From NCBI GenBank assembly GCA_945901795.1, contig CAMDLP010000022.1, positions 1 to 46,868 of the forward strand: a DNA stretch of 46,868 nt, written 5' to 3'. Below, piece by piece: positions 17,201 through 23,517 of this stretch. Numbering within the stretch: position 1 is the stretch's first letter; each line of letters begins with the position of its first letter. The notes under the pieces are model-generated. The model was not told the origin of the DNA. It saw only the letters and a program-made list of their open reading frames with translations, and did no database searches. The stretch comes from Akkermansia muciniphila (GTDB taxonomy: Bacteria > Verrucomicrobiota > Verrucomicrobiia > Verrucomicrobiales > Akkermansiaceae). The position numbers were made by a program, and so were the translations under genes.

Positions 17201-18167
17201 AGACAACGTGGCATGCCGTGCATCCGCTGGAACGGTAATCACCCGGGCGGTCGTTCGACCCGAAGAAGTCCAGCAACGGATCATGCAGTCGTGTCTTGTG
17301 CGCGCCGATGATGACTGGATCGACCCTTGATAATGTGCCAAGCCCGCGTTCTCCCAAGCGGCGTAGTGGCCTGCCCGGCGGATCGAAAGGATCGGGGTTG
17401 CCGAGTTCTCCCAGTTTGGTTCCGCCTTTTTCAAAGATCCGGAAAATGTTGCCGGGTTGCGCGCCGTTGAAGCGCGGCAGTGGAAATATCTCCTGCACAA
17501 TGCCCATGGTTCGCTGCATTTCCGGCGTGACCTTGATCGGGCTTTGTAGAGCCAGTGGCACACCGTTAGCACCGTAGGCCTGGCCGAATATCGAATCTTT
17601 AACCGGGTAAGCTCCGTTGTTGTAGGCCGCCGCGCCCCACAGCATCGCGCCATGTCGCATCATGCTGTGATTCACGTGATCGACGGACTCTGCATGGCAA
17701 TCACCGCAGGTTTTCTTGGCAACGCGCAGGTCACCCGGATTCACGAACTGGATGAACTCCGGAGATTCATGGTTGAGCAACACATCACTGGCGCTTGGGT
17801 TTGCGGAGCTTTCAAAGAAAACGGGATTGCGCGGTGCCGGGTGAGCCTGGCGCATCGTCAGGCCCGGAGTGGGATCACCTCCGTGGCAGTCCGTGCAGCC
17901 GAGGCGGACATATTCACTTCCATGCGGATCTTGCGAGTTCTCATGACAGTCGATGCAGCCACGACTTTTCCGCATCGCCGCCGCTTTGGATTGATCCACC
18001 TTGTTGGCTTTTGGAATGGCCACACCGGTGTCTGAAGCAGACTCAGTTGCGGCGATAGGCGGACCGAAAATACTTCCGTTTCCCTTTGCCGGATTCTGGG
18101 AATGAACTGACACCGTCAATCCGCTGGTGACGAGCGCGCAGGCGAAATGGATCGTGAGTCTGTTCAT
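14274..18167 (-). CDS. Decahaem c-type cytochrome fused to an LVIVD beta-propeller
   Basis: A 1297-residue exported protein from ATG 18165-18167; an N-terminal extension to 18494 overlaps the porin gene and is rejected. A signal peptide (IHFACALVTSGLTVSVHSQ) precedes ten CXXCH haem motifs at about residues 71, 91, 154, 316, 373, 509, 536, 657, 668 and 775 (for example CIDCH, CTACH, CMTCH, CFGCH). From about 865 to 1190 run six LVIVD-type repeats such as GFGIFDIANI, GLIVVDVATM, GLAVVDASNP, GVKVFDVSNP and GLAIIDVRNP, which should fold as a propeller. The C-terminal 100 residues are charged and low in structure. With a 2-bp gap to the porin gene and the tetrahaem gene before it, it may sit in or on the outer membrane as the terminal or surface electron carrier. 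The substrate is unknown. Confidence 0.85.
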   Translation of the reverse strand: MNRLTIHFACALVTSGLTVSVHSQNPAKGNGSIFGPPIAATESASDTGVAIPKANKVDQSKAAAMRKSRGCIDCHENSQDPHGSEYVRLGCTDCHGGDPTPGLTMRQAHPAPRNPVFFESSANPSASDVLLNHESPEFIQFVNPGDLRVAKKTCGDCHAESVDHVNHSMMRHGAMLWGAAAYNNGAYPVKDSIFGQAYGANGVPLALQSPIKVTPEMQRTMGIVQEIFPLPRFNGAQPGNIFRIFEKGGTKLGELGNPDPFDPPGRPLRRLGERGLGTLSRVDPVIIGAHKTRLHDPLLDFFGSNDRPGDYRSSGCTACHVVYANDRSPSNSGWYSAYGNQGLSFNPDPMISKKEKGHPIAHKFTRSIPSSQCMTCHMHQGNLFVNPYLGYTWWDQESDAELMYPKEQRNPSDEDMVKSLRKNPEAAAARGLWGDVDFLEKTAELNPKLKDTQFADYHGHGWVFRGVFKKDREGNLLTLKDEKISHDDQDKFKKAVHLKDIHLARGMQCVDCHFLNDSHGNGLLHVEPRAATAITCVDCHGTVSKHTTLVTSGKGGTLSKEGNVKPINLRESNTPFGPRFTWSADGKRLMQQSSMEKELQWEVPQTLDTVTPGSEHYNIMSAYAKTLKRDGKTWGAVPDDPQKCGKELAHSNDEMDCQTCHTSWATSCFGCHIPMEANSKMAANKFEGTTSRNFSSYNPQVVRDDVFMLGKDSTVKGNRMAVLRSSSAMVVGSQGANREWFYTQQQTVSAEGYSGQAFNPHFAHTTSGVGTTKNCTDCHVSEANDNNAIMTQLLGFGTGTVNFFGRFGYVGTDDHGLHGVAWTERTEPQAAIGSHLHQFAYPDNYKEHLAKKSILKTGSHHHAKGGVPDLQLRGEYLYAALGKNGFGIFDIANIDNKNFSERIVTSPVAPSGQDTFIKTANATSVALPSTLINDPNRNRLPQNEETPIAAYHGYAFVTDLEEGLIVVDVATMLDGNPANNFIRRTATFNPNGALDGARHAWMAGQWLYITTARGLAVVDASNPISPTFAGGYSGPGLRDARQSTVQWHYCFVTDADGVKVFDVSNPAKPILVSGASVSLGNAGGLYAARTYLYVANGSDGLAIIDVRNPKKPHVLKHFTAGGKLTDARDVQVGSVNASMYALVADGHNGMRILQLISPENVPGHMGFSPKPEPKLIATYPTEGAAVSISRGLDRDRAVDESGNQTAVFGRRGSRPFNLDEMNAFFRKPGAGGQGARSGPIYKVSDVKHGDNDTLLDTYGRSLVPTLEFTIPKSAEREEAPPYRGRLRQRREPEGFQR

Positions 18168-18169
18168 TG

Positions 18170-20629
18170 TCAGAAAGTCATGGTTGCCGAGAGGAAACTG
18201 CTGTAGAGGACATCCGCCACATCTTGGGGATTCGCAGGGGTGTAACCGGGCACGCCCGTTGATGACGTGCTGTAGATGTCTTTGAAACCTGCGCCAGGAA
18301 ACAACAGGCCAAGCCCGACGTTGAGCTTCAGGTTGTCGGTGAGGAAAGGTCTGTACTCCACGCCAAAGCTGAGATCCCAGCCGATCTCCCGACTGATATC
18401 GTCCGTGACGAGCGCGGTGGCGATGGAATTCGTATTCATGAACAAAAGATAATTCAGGTTGGCGAACGCCCGCAAGCGAGGTGTCAGCTCCCATTCCTCG
18501 CCGAGTCCGGCGATGAAGATGCCCGGATTGACAAAATTGGACTGCCCCAAGAACTTGTTGGAACTCAGCTCGGGAATCAGGCTCAGTCGCTGCTTCAGGG
18601 CGACCGCTGTCCCGCCCAGATTCATTCCCTGCCTCTGCCAGTAGCTGAAGGGTCCGATGAAGTTCGGATTGTCCACGATGGCGTCCCAGCCTGTCGCGGT
18701 GTCGTCGGTCGCATTGTCGTCGCCCGATGCACAGAACAAGGTGAATTTGTGGCGCATCCAGTCAGAATCCACGGAGAGTTCCATCGCCGCCATCCACGCG
18801 CTGATGTCAACCGAGCGTCCGGCGACGCCATTCAAATCATCCTGGCCAAATACATGATAGAGCGAATGGCTGATGTTCGCGCGACCGATGTGCCCCTCGC
18901 CACTCCAGCCGAGGTAATAGGCATCGAGATCGTGGGGAACCACGGTGCCAATGGGTGACGGACGGACGATGTTGCCCGCGCTGTCATAAACTAGACCGCT
19001 GTCGCTGCCATTGTCCCAGTTGGCCAGAATACTGAATTGGGCCGTGTAGCCTTCCGTGAGGAAATCCTGGCAATAGACGTTGGCGACGAAAACGTTCTGG
19101 TTGCGGTCATCGAAAGTATTCAGCTCTGAAAAGGACTCTTTTTCGAAGAGATCGAATAAGGCCAGATTATACTGGATGCGGTTCTTCTGCAGGTTTCCGA
19201 AAAGTCGATAGCCCCAATTCGAATCAAAAAACACATGGCCGCGGAAATCCGCGTTGAACGGCTGAGTGCCGAGCCGCATCGCCGCGAAGTCGTAGTTCTC
19301 GGATAGATCCAGCAGGTGCGTTTCAAAAAAGAACTGCTGCAACCCGAAACGGTTCTTGAAACGCTCGGTTGAGTTCGAATTTCTCAGATCCCCGTCGGCA
19401 GGATCAAGCAGTGGATCGAGGAATCCGTCGAGATCTCCGGGGTTCCCAATACCCGAATTGCTCGGTGGGTTGGCCGTCGACTGGTCAAGCCCGCGCGGGT
19501 CCGGCGAGACGACGTTCGCCTCGTAACCGGAAACATAGTTGGTGTTGAAAACGGGCTGAATGCGGAACAACCACTCCACGGGCTTGAATGAAGTCTCTCC
19601 CTTGAATAGATCGAAAATCAGGCTGGTGTTGGTATTGATGACGGTCTGATCGCCTTTGCCGTAAAATTCCGAACTGTCAGGCCGCGCCGTGCTGACGCCC
19701 GAGGGGATTGGAATATCATGAACCTCAATCTCAGTGATGTTTTGCAAGGTCAGCGATGCGAAAATGTCCTGCCCGATGACCGGAAGGTCCCCCTTGAGCA
19801 CACTCTGATAGTAGGGGTGCCAAAAGTAAGGTGTCTTTCTCTCGTAGGGTGTTTCGGCGACACTGTCGTCCAAGTAACGATTCCACACTCCCGTCGCAAT
19901 GCGGTAGCGGTCCTCGACAGCAGTGGTGTTCGGTGGAATGTCGGAATGTTCGTGGTGGCCCGCGTGCCAGTTCTCGGAAATGTGTTCCTCGTAGCGGACA
20001 CCTCTTCTCGGTAGCACAAACGGCTCTGCGATGTCCGGTTCGTAACGATCCCACGCATCCGGTCCTTGCACCAGTTCGGCCTCGATTCGACGCTGCTCCA
20101 GTCGCTGGCGCGGCAATTGCAAATCATCGGGGATGGTCGGAATGAACTTGGGGAATGCTTTCGGAACGCCCGCGTCTCGCCTGAAAAACCGGTCATCGTT
20201 GAAACCAGGATCGTCTTTGAAGAATCGGCCACTGCCGGGAAATTTCTCCGCTTGGCCGGTGATAGACCCGCGCTCTCCTGGCTTCGCCATGTTTTGTCCG
20301 GGATTCATTCCCATTCCAGGATCGGGGTTGAATTGAGCAGGTGGCAGCAAGTAGTCTTCAGTGATGGTGGTCTCCTCCTTGAACTCAAAAACAGGCAAGC
20401 GTGGTTCCGGCGCGGGATTCAAGCTCGGATCGGGAGAGAACGAGTCGGGACTCGACGGCATGGCATCGGCCAACTTCTGCTGTGCAGTGAGACGATCCGG
20501 ACGCTCCTCGCCGTTCGCCACATCCCATTCCGGAGTCCGCTCATGCGGCGGATGATAACAGGTCGTCAATAGGACGCACGAAGAGGCGAAGAAAAGACGA
20601 CGGCCTGTGTTGAAAAATCCGCCACTCAT
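18170..20629 (-). CDS. Outer-membrane beta-barrel (porin-like) protein of the cytochrome cluster
   Basis: An 819-residue exported protein from ATG 20627-20629. The N-terminus (RRLFFASSCVLLTTC) is a signal sequence with a possible but imperfect lipobox. A Pro-, Asp- and Arg-rich periplasmic region of about 200 residues follows. The rest alternates polar and hydrophobic residues in beta-hairpin pattern (FEFKEETTITEDYLLPP early; WLFRIQPVFNTNYVSGY, AMRLGTQPFNADFRGHVFFD, LNVGLGLLFPGAGF later) and ends in SATMTF, the C-terminal Phe typical of outer-membrane barrels. No haem motifs. Lying between two multihaem cytochrome genes, it could sheathe a cytochrome across the outer membrane as MtrB or Geobacter Omb porins do. 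I see no clear MtrB signature, so this is an analogy, not a family call. Confidence 0.75.
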   Translation of the reverse strand: MSGGFFNTGRRLFFASSCVLLTTCYHPPHERTPEWDVANGEERPDRLTAQQKLADAMPSSPDSFSPDPSLNPAPEPRLPVFEFKEETTITEDYLLPPAQFNPDPGMGMNPGQNMAKPGERGSITGQAEKFPGSGRFFKDDPGFNDDRFFRRDAGVPKAFPKFIPTIPDDLQLPRQRLEQRRIEAELVQGPDAWDRYEPDIAEPFVLPRRGVRYEEHISENWHAGHHEHSDIPPNTTAVEDRYRIATGVWNRYLDDSVAETPYERKTPYFWHPYYQSVLKGDLPVIGQDIFASLTLQNITEIEVHDIPIPSGVSTARPDSSEFYGKGDQTVINTNTSLIFDLFKGETSFKPVEWLFRIQPVFNTNYVSGYEANVVSPDPRGLDQSTANPPSNSGIGNPGDLDGFLDPLLDPADGDLRNSNSTERFKNRFGLQQFFFETHLLDLSENYDFAAMRLGTQPFNADFRGHVFFDSNWGYRLFGNLQKNRIQYNLALFDLFEKESFSELNTFDDRNQNVFVANVYCQDFLTEGYTAQFSILANWDNGSDSGLVYDSAGNIVRPSPIGTVVPHDLDAYYLGWSGEGHIGRANISHSLYHVFGQDDLNGVAGRSVDISAWMAAMELSVDSDWMRHKFTLFCASGDDNATDDTATGWDAIVDNPNFIGPFSYWQRQGMNLGGTAVALKQRLSLIPELSSNKFLGQSNFVNPGIFIAGLGEEWELTPRLRAFANLNYLLFMNTNSIATALVTDDISREIGWDLSFGVEYRPFLTDNLKLNVGLGLLFPGAGFKDIYSTSSTGVPGYTPANPQDVADVLYSSFLSATMTF

Positions 20630-20656
20630 GGGTTCAATACATCCATGGATTGTGGC

Positions 20657-21799
20657 TCACCGGCCCTCCTCCGCTTCGAGTTGTGATTTTGCCACCCGGT
20701 CGAGCCTTCTAACGAACTCGTCAGCAGTGGCGGCGTCAAAGCTCTCCGGCGGCTTTGCGGCATCGAACAGCTCGTCCAGAGGATTCTTCGGGATCACCCG
20801 CTGCTGCCCGGATGCGACAAACGACTGATTCAGGCGATCGATCCCCAGTGTCAGGCGCTCGGCATAATAACCGACGGACCACCAGCGATAGTCCAAAGCA
20901 ACCGCGCTGAACGCATCAGCTTGAAATGGAGCTCGATTGCCAGTCAGCTTGGACAAGATCGCGCGACTTTGTTCCTGACTCATCGGTGCGCCGGAAATCC
21001 GCTTGGCATAGTCATCCGCCGAGCGGACCAGATCCTTGGCCGAGTCATCCCAGCCGGCACCCGTTGCTTTCAACAAGGCCCTGATGGCCTCGATTTCGGC
21101 GGTCCTGCGTTCACCGGGTTCTCGCCGGGCCTGCGCTGCCGTTTCGCGCAACGCCACGGCTTGTCCCACCAGCCATGTTTGGGCACTGGAAAACCCCTTC
21201 TCTTCGCGCCAATGCTTGGGCTCGGCGACCAGCAAGCCATCCAGTTCGAAGGTCAATGCCGGGTGTTTTGCATTTTCAAGCTCGTCGCTCAGATTCTGGT
21301 GACAGGCGACGCAACTGTTCGCCCGTTGGTAGGCGCTGCCCAATGGCCGCATGCCAAGCCGTGCAAGCGCGTCTTTCGGGTAATCCGGGCGGGTATGTGA
21401 AAGCAGCCAGTTTTCCGCCGGACCATGGCAACTGGCGCAGGAAACACCGCTTTCCACGGCGTGTCCTTCCAAAGGAGCCGCGAGTCCGAACGGAGCGACA
21501 TGGAGCATCGGGGAGTGGCAGATCGTGCAACTTTTCGATTCTGCGGCGTTTTCGATCCCGAGCTGCCTGGCCATCGCTTTGGAGCGGCCGTTGGTCAGAG
21601 TGGCGGAGGCGTCGGCGTGAGGATCAAAGCGCTTGAAAATGGTGTAGGCTCCCCGATCAAGCCCCGCGCCGCCATGGCAACCGCTGGTCATGCAAGTCTG
21701 GGAGCCAAGCACCTTTGCCGTGTCCGATGGCTCCCCTGCCCCAACGTGCGGGAGGCAGACCGAGATCACAACAGTTGAAAATAGTTGAACCTTCCTCAT
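20657..21799 (-). CDS. Tetrahaem c-type cytochrome (cytochrome c554-like)
   Basis: A 380-residue periplasmic protein from ATG 21797-21799 with a signal peptide (LFSTVVISVCLPHVGAG). Three canonical haem motifs, CTICH (91-95), CASCH (121-125) and CVACH (163-167), follow an unusual CX4CH site, CMTSGCH (36-42), making four. The C-terminal half (about 200-380) is a charged helical region without cysteines (TAEIEAIRALLKATGAGWDD), which in c554-type proteins packs beside the haems or mediates binding. First gene of the minus-strand operon, 27 bp before the porin gene. It probably shuttles electrons through the periplasm between the inner-membrane modules and the porin-decahaem pair. It could instead be a nitrogen- or sulfur-compound enzyme, as c554 relatives are diverse. 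Confidence 0.82.
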   Translation of the reverse strand: MRKVQLFSTVVISVCLPHVGAGEPSDTAKVLGSQTCMTSGCHGGAGLDRGAYTIFKRFDPHADASATLTNGRSKAMARQLGIENAAESKSCTICHSPMLHVAPFGLAAPLEGHAVESGVSCASCHGPAENWLLSHTRPDYPKDALARLGMRPLGSAYQRANSCVACHQNLSDELENAKHPALTFELDGLLVAEPKHWREEKGFSSAQTWLVGQAVALRETAAQARREPGERRTAEIEAIRALLKATGAGWDDSAKDLVRSADDYAKRISGAPMSQEQSRAILSKLTGNRAPFQADAFSAVALDYRWWSVGYYAERLTLGIDRLNQSFVASGQQRVIPKNPLDELFDAAKPPESFDAATADEFVRRLDRVAKSQLEAEEGR

Positions 21800-22096
21800 T
21801 CAAGTTGTTTTCTAAAATCTCAAGGGGTGATGCGGCAAGCTAATATAGACGCCACTCAGGCAGATGAGTTTTATTCCGCATCAACAAAAGTCGTATTCAC
21901 TTGAATTTCAATCACTTCAGACAGAAACTTCGGAGTCAAGCACGCTGTGCTCGTCGATGCGCTCCGGGCCCTCCGAGGCATGGAGTGTCACCACCTCGGT
22001 GGCTTCCGCACGCCCCCTAGAATAAATCACGGAAACCCTCGTTCCCGGCTTGTGCCGGGGCCGGCGTGTCAATAGTTTGACTCATGGAGCTGATTG

Positions 22097-22118
22097 GTTT
22101 GAAATGTCCATTTCAAAC
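22097..22118. promoter_or_regulatory. Perfect palindrome, candidate operator of the plus operon
   Basis: Arms GTTTGAAATG (22097-22106) and CATTTCAAAC (22109-22118) are exact reverse complements with a 2-bp spacer, about 100 bp upstream of the reductase gene. The size and symmetry suit a dimeric regulator. It does not match the CRP/FNR consensus TTGAT-N4-ATCAA well, although TTTGA and TCAAA half-sites are present. The regulator is unknown. Confidence 0.55.
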
Positions 22119-22184
22119 AGGCGACGCAAACGCGCAGCCCGGTCAAGCAGCGCTAGTCAAATTTTAACATTTTATCGGGAAATA

Positions 22185-22200
22185 GGATTTTCAAAAATCC
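22185..22200. promoter_or_regulatory. 16-bp palindrome just upstream of the reductase gene
   Basis: GGATTTT-CA-AAAATCC, a perfect inverted repeat, ends 18 bp before the GTG start at 22219. It may be a second operator or an mRNA leader hairpin. It lies directly after the AT-rich stretch AATTTTAACATTTTATC (22160-22176), which could hold the promoter. Confidence 0.4.
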
Positions 22201-22218
22201 AGCCACAACATCAAGAAT

Positions 22219-23517
22219 GTGAATTACGAGATCTTGCTACGTTCGGCGCTTTCGAGTCCCCTCCTTACGATCGGGCTGACCGGCGGCGTCATGATGTTAG
22301 GTTACGTCGCCACCCAATGGTGGGCGGTTACCGCCAGATATCGTTTCGAGGCGAAACGCAACCGGCTCGAGCTCGACGCGCTGGGGAAAAAAATTGAGAT
22401 CCTGAATCGCAAGGCGCAGGAGGCACCCGAATCCGCCTGGAACGGATACCGGAAATTCACCGTTTCCAGAAAAGTGGAAGAGTGTGAGGACACCTACTCG
22501 TTCTACCTCACCCCGCACAACGGCAGGCCGCTGCCACCGTTCAAACCCGGACAATACTTGACTTTCGAACTGCATCCTCCGAATGCGGACAAACCTCTGG
22601 TCCGTTGTTATTCGCTCTCGGATGGCGCTCTGTGTGACGACCATTACCGGGTCACGATCAAGCGTGCCTTGCCGCCGGCGAACGAACCCGGCATCCCCCC
22701 GGGGATTGTTTCCAGCTACTTCAGCGACCAGGTGAAGGAAGGTGACATTCTCAACGTGAAATCTCCAAGTGGCCGGTTCTTTCTCGATGTCGAGGTCGAT
22801 CGCCCCGTGGTCCTCATCTCCGGCGGCATCGGCATCACGCCGATGCTGGCGATCGCCCGCCAGTTGACCCATGCCAAAGACAACAGGGAAATCTACTTTT
22901 TCTTCGGCTGCCGCAACAGGGTGGACCACATGTTCCGCGACGAGGTCATCGAGTTGCAAAAAGCCAATCCGAACATGCGGCTGCACATCTGTTACAGCCG
23001 TCCGCTAGACAAGGACGTCCAGGGCGAGGCCTATCACCACGAGGGTCGTGTCACGATTGACCTGATGAAGCGGATTCTGCCTTCAAGCAATTACGAATAC
23101 TACCTGTGCGGTCCCGGGCCGTTCATGGACACCCTCGTCCACGGCCTGTATGACTGGGGTGTGCCGAAGAAGGATGTGAAGTTCGAAGCCTTTGGCCCGG
23201 CCACCGTCAAGAGCGGGCCGAAAGAGCCCACGCCCCAATCCGAAACGGACCACCAAGCGGTGATCCCGATCGAGTTCGCCCGTTCCGGAAAAACAGTGCC
23301 GTGGGATTCCGGGATGGAGAACCTCCTTGAATTTGCGGAGAAAAACGGAATCACCACCATTGAAGGGGGTTGTCGCGCGGGCGGTTGCGGGTCCTGCCTG
23401 GTGGCGATCCTGCAAGGCGAAGTCGAATACATTCTGGAACCAGGTGCCGCACCGGAAGAAGGCTCCTGCCTCAGCTGCATCTGCCGGCCAAAAGGGAAAT
23501 TGGTGATCGATGCCTAA
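22219..23517 (+). CDS. Membrane-anchored FAD/NAD(P)H oxidoreductase with a plant-type 2Fe-2S domain
   Basis: A 432-residue flavoprotein starting at GTG 22219. One N-terminal membrane helix (LLTIGLTGGVMMLGYVA, about 15-31) is followed by a coiled stretch. A ferredoxin-reductase core comes next, with FAD motif RCYSLSD (129-135), NAD(P)-binding GGIGITPML (202-210) and YLCGPGPFM (295-303). The C-terminal ferredoxin domain has cluster ligands C385-X4-C390-X2-C393 and probably C420. The layout resembles NqrF and phenol-hydroxylase-type reductases with the ferredoxin at the C-terminus. It should pass electrons from NAD(P)H one at a time to an acceptor, plausibly the 4Fe-4S protein encoded next. It overlaps that gene by 8 bp. 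The extra cysteines C417 and C422 near the cluster are unusual. No clear Shine-Dalgarno sequence. Confidence 0.85.
   Translation: MNYEILLRSALSSPLLTIGLTGGVMMLGYVATQWWAVTARYRFEAKRNRLELDALGKKIEILNRKAQEAPESAWNGYRKFTVSRKVEECEDTYSFYLTPHNGRPLPPFKPGQYLTFELHPPNADKPLVRCYSLSDGALCDDHYRVTIKRALPPANEPGIPPGIVSSYFSDQVKEGDILNVKSPSGRFFLDVEVDRPVVLISGGIGITPMLAIARQLTHAKDNREIYFFFGCRNRVDHMFRDEVIELQKANPNMRLHICYSRPLDKDVQGEAYHHEGRVTIDLMKRILPSSNYEYYLCGPGPFMDTLVHGLYDWGVPKKDVKFEAFGPATVKSGPKEPTPQSETDHQAVIPIEFARSGKTVPWDSGMENLLEFAEKNGITTIEGGCRAGGCGSCLVAILQGEVEYILEPGAAPEEGSCLSCICRPKGKLVIDA

Larger units (their letters stand above)
21800..22218. promoter_or_regulatory. Divergent control region of the two cytochrome operons
   Basis: A 419-bp stretch between the start codons of the divergent operons, more AT-rich than its neighbours. 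For the minus operon a TATATT hexamer (minus strand, 21842-21847) about 43 bp from the start could be a -10 box; no good -35 is seen. Towards the plus operon lie two palindromes (22097-22118 and 22185-22200), listed separately. Smaller hairpins are CCACC-TC-GGTGG near 21992 and CCGGC-TTGT-GCCGG near 22048. On the minus strand a short frame from ATG 22083-22085 (MSQTIDTPAPAQ) can be joined by a frameshift to RVSVIYSRGRAEATEVVTLH, stopping at 21917; this may be a broken small gene. Confidence 0.55.

Noticed and set aside
18168-18494. N-terminal extension of the decahaem-propeller gene
   Set aside because: It overlaps the porin coding sequence; the signal peptide starts at ATG 18165-18167.
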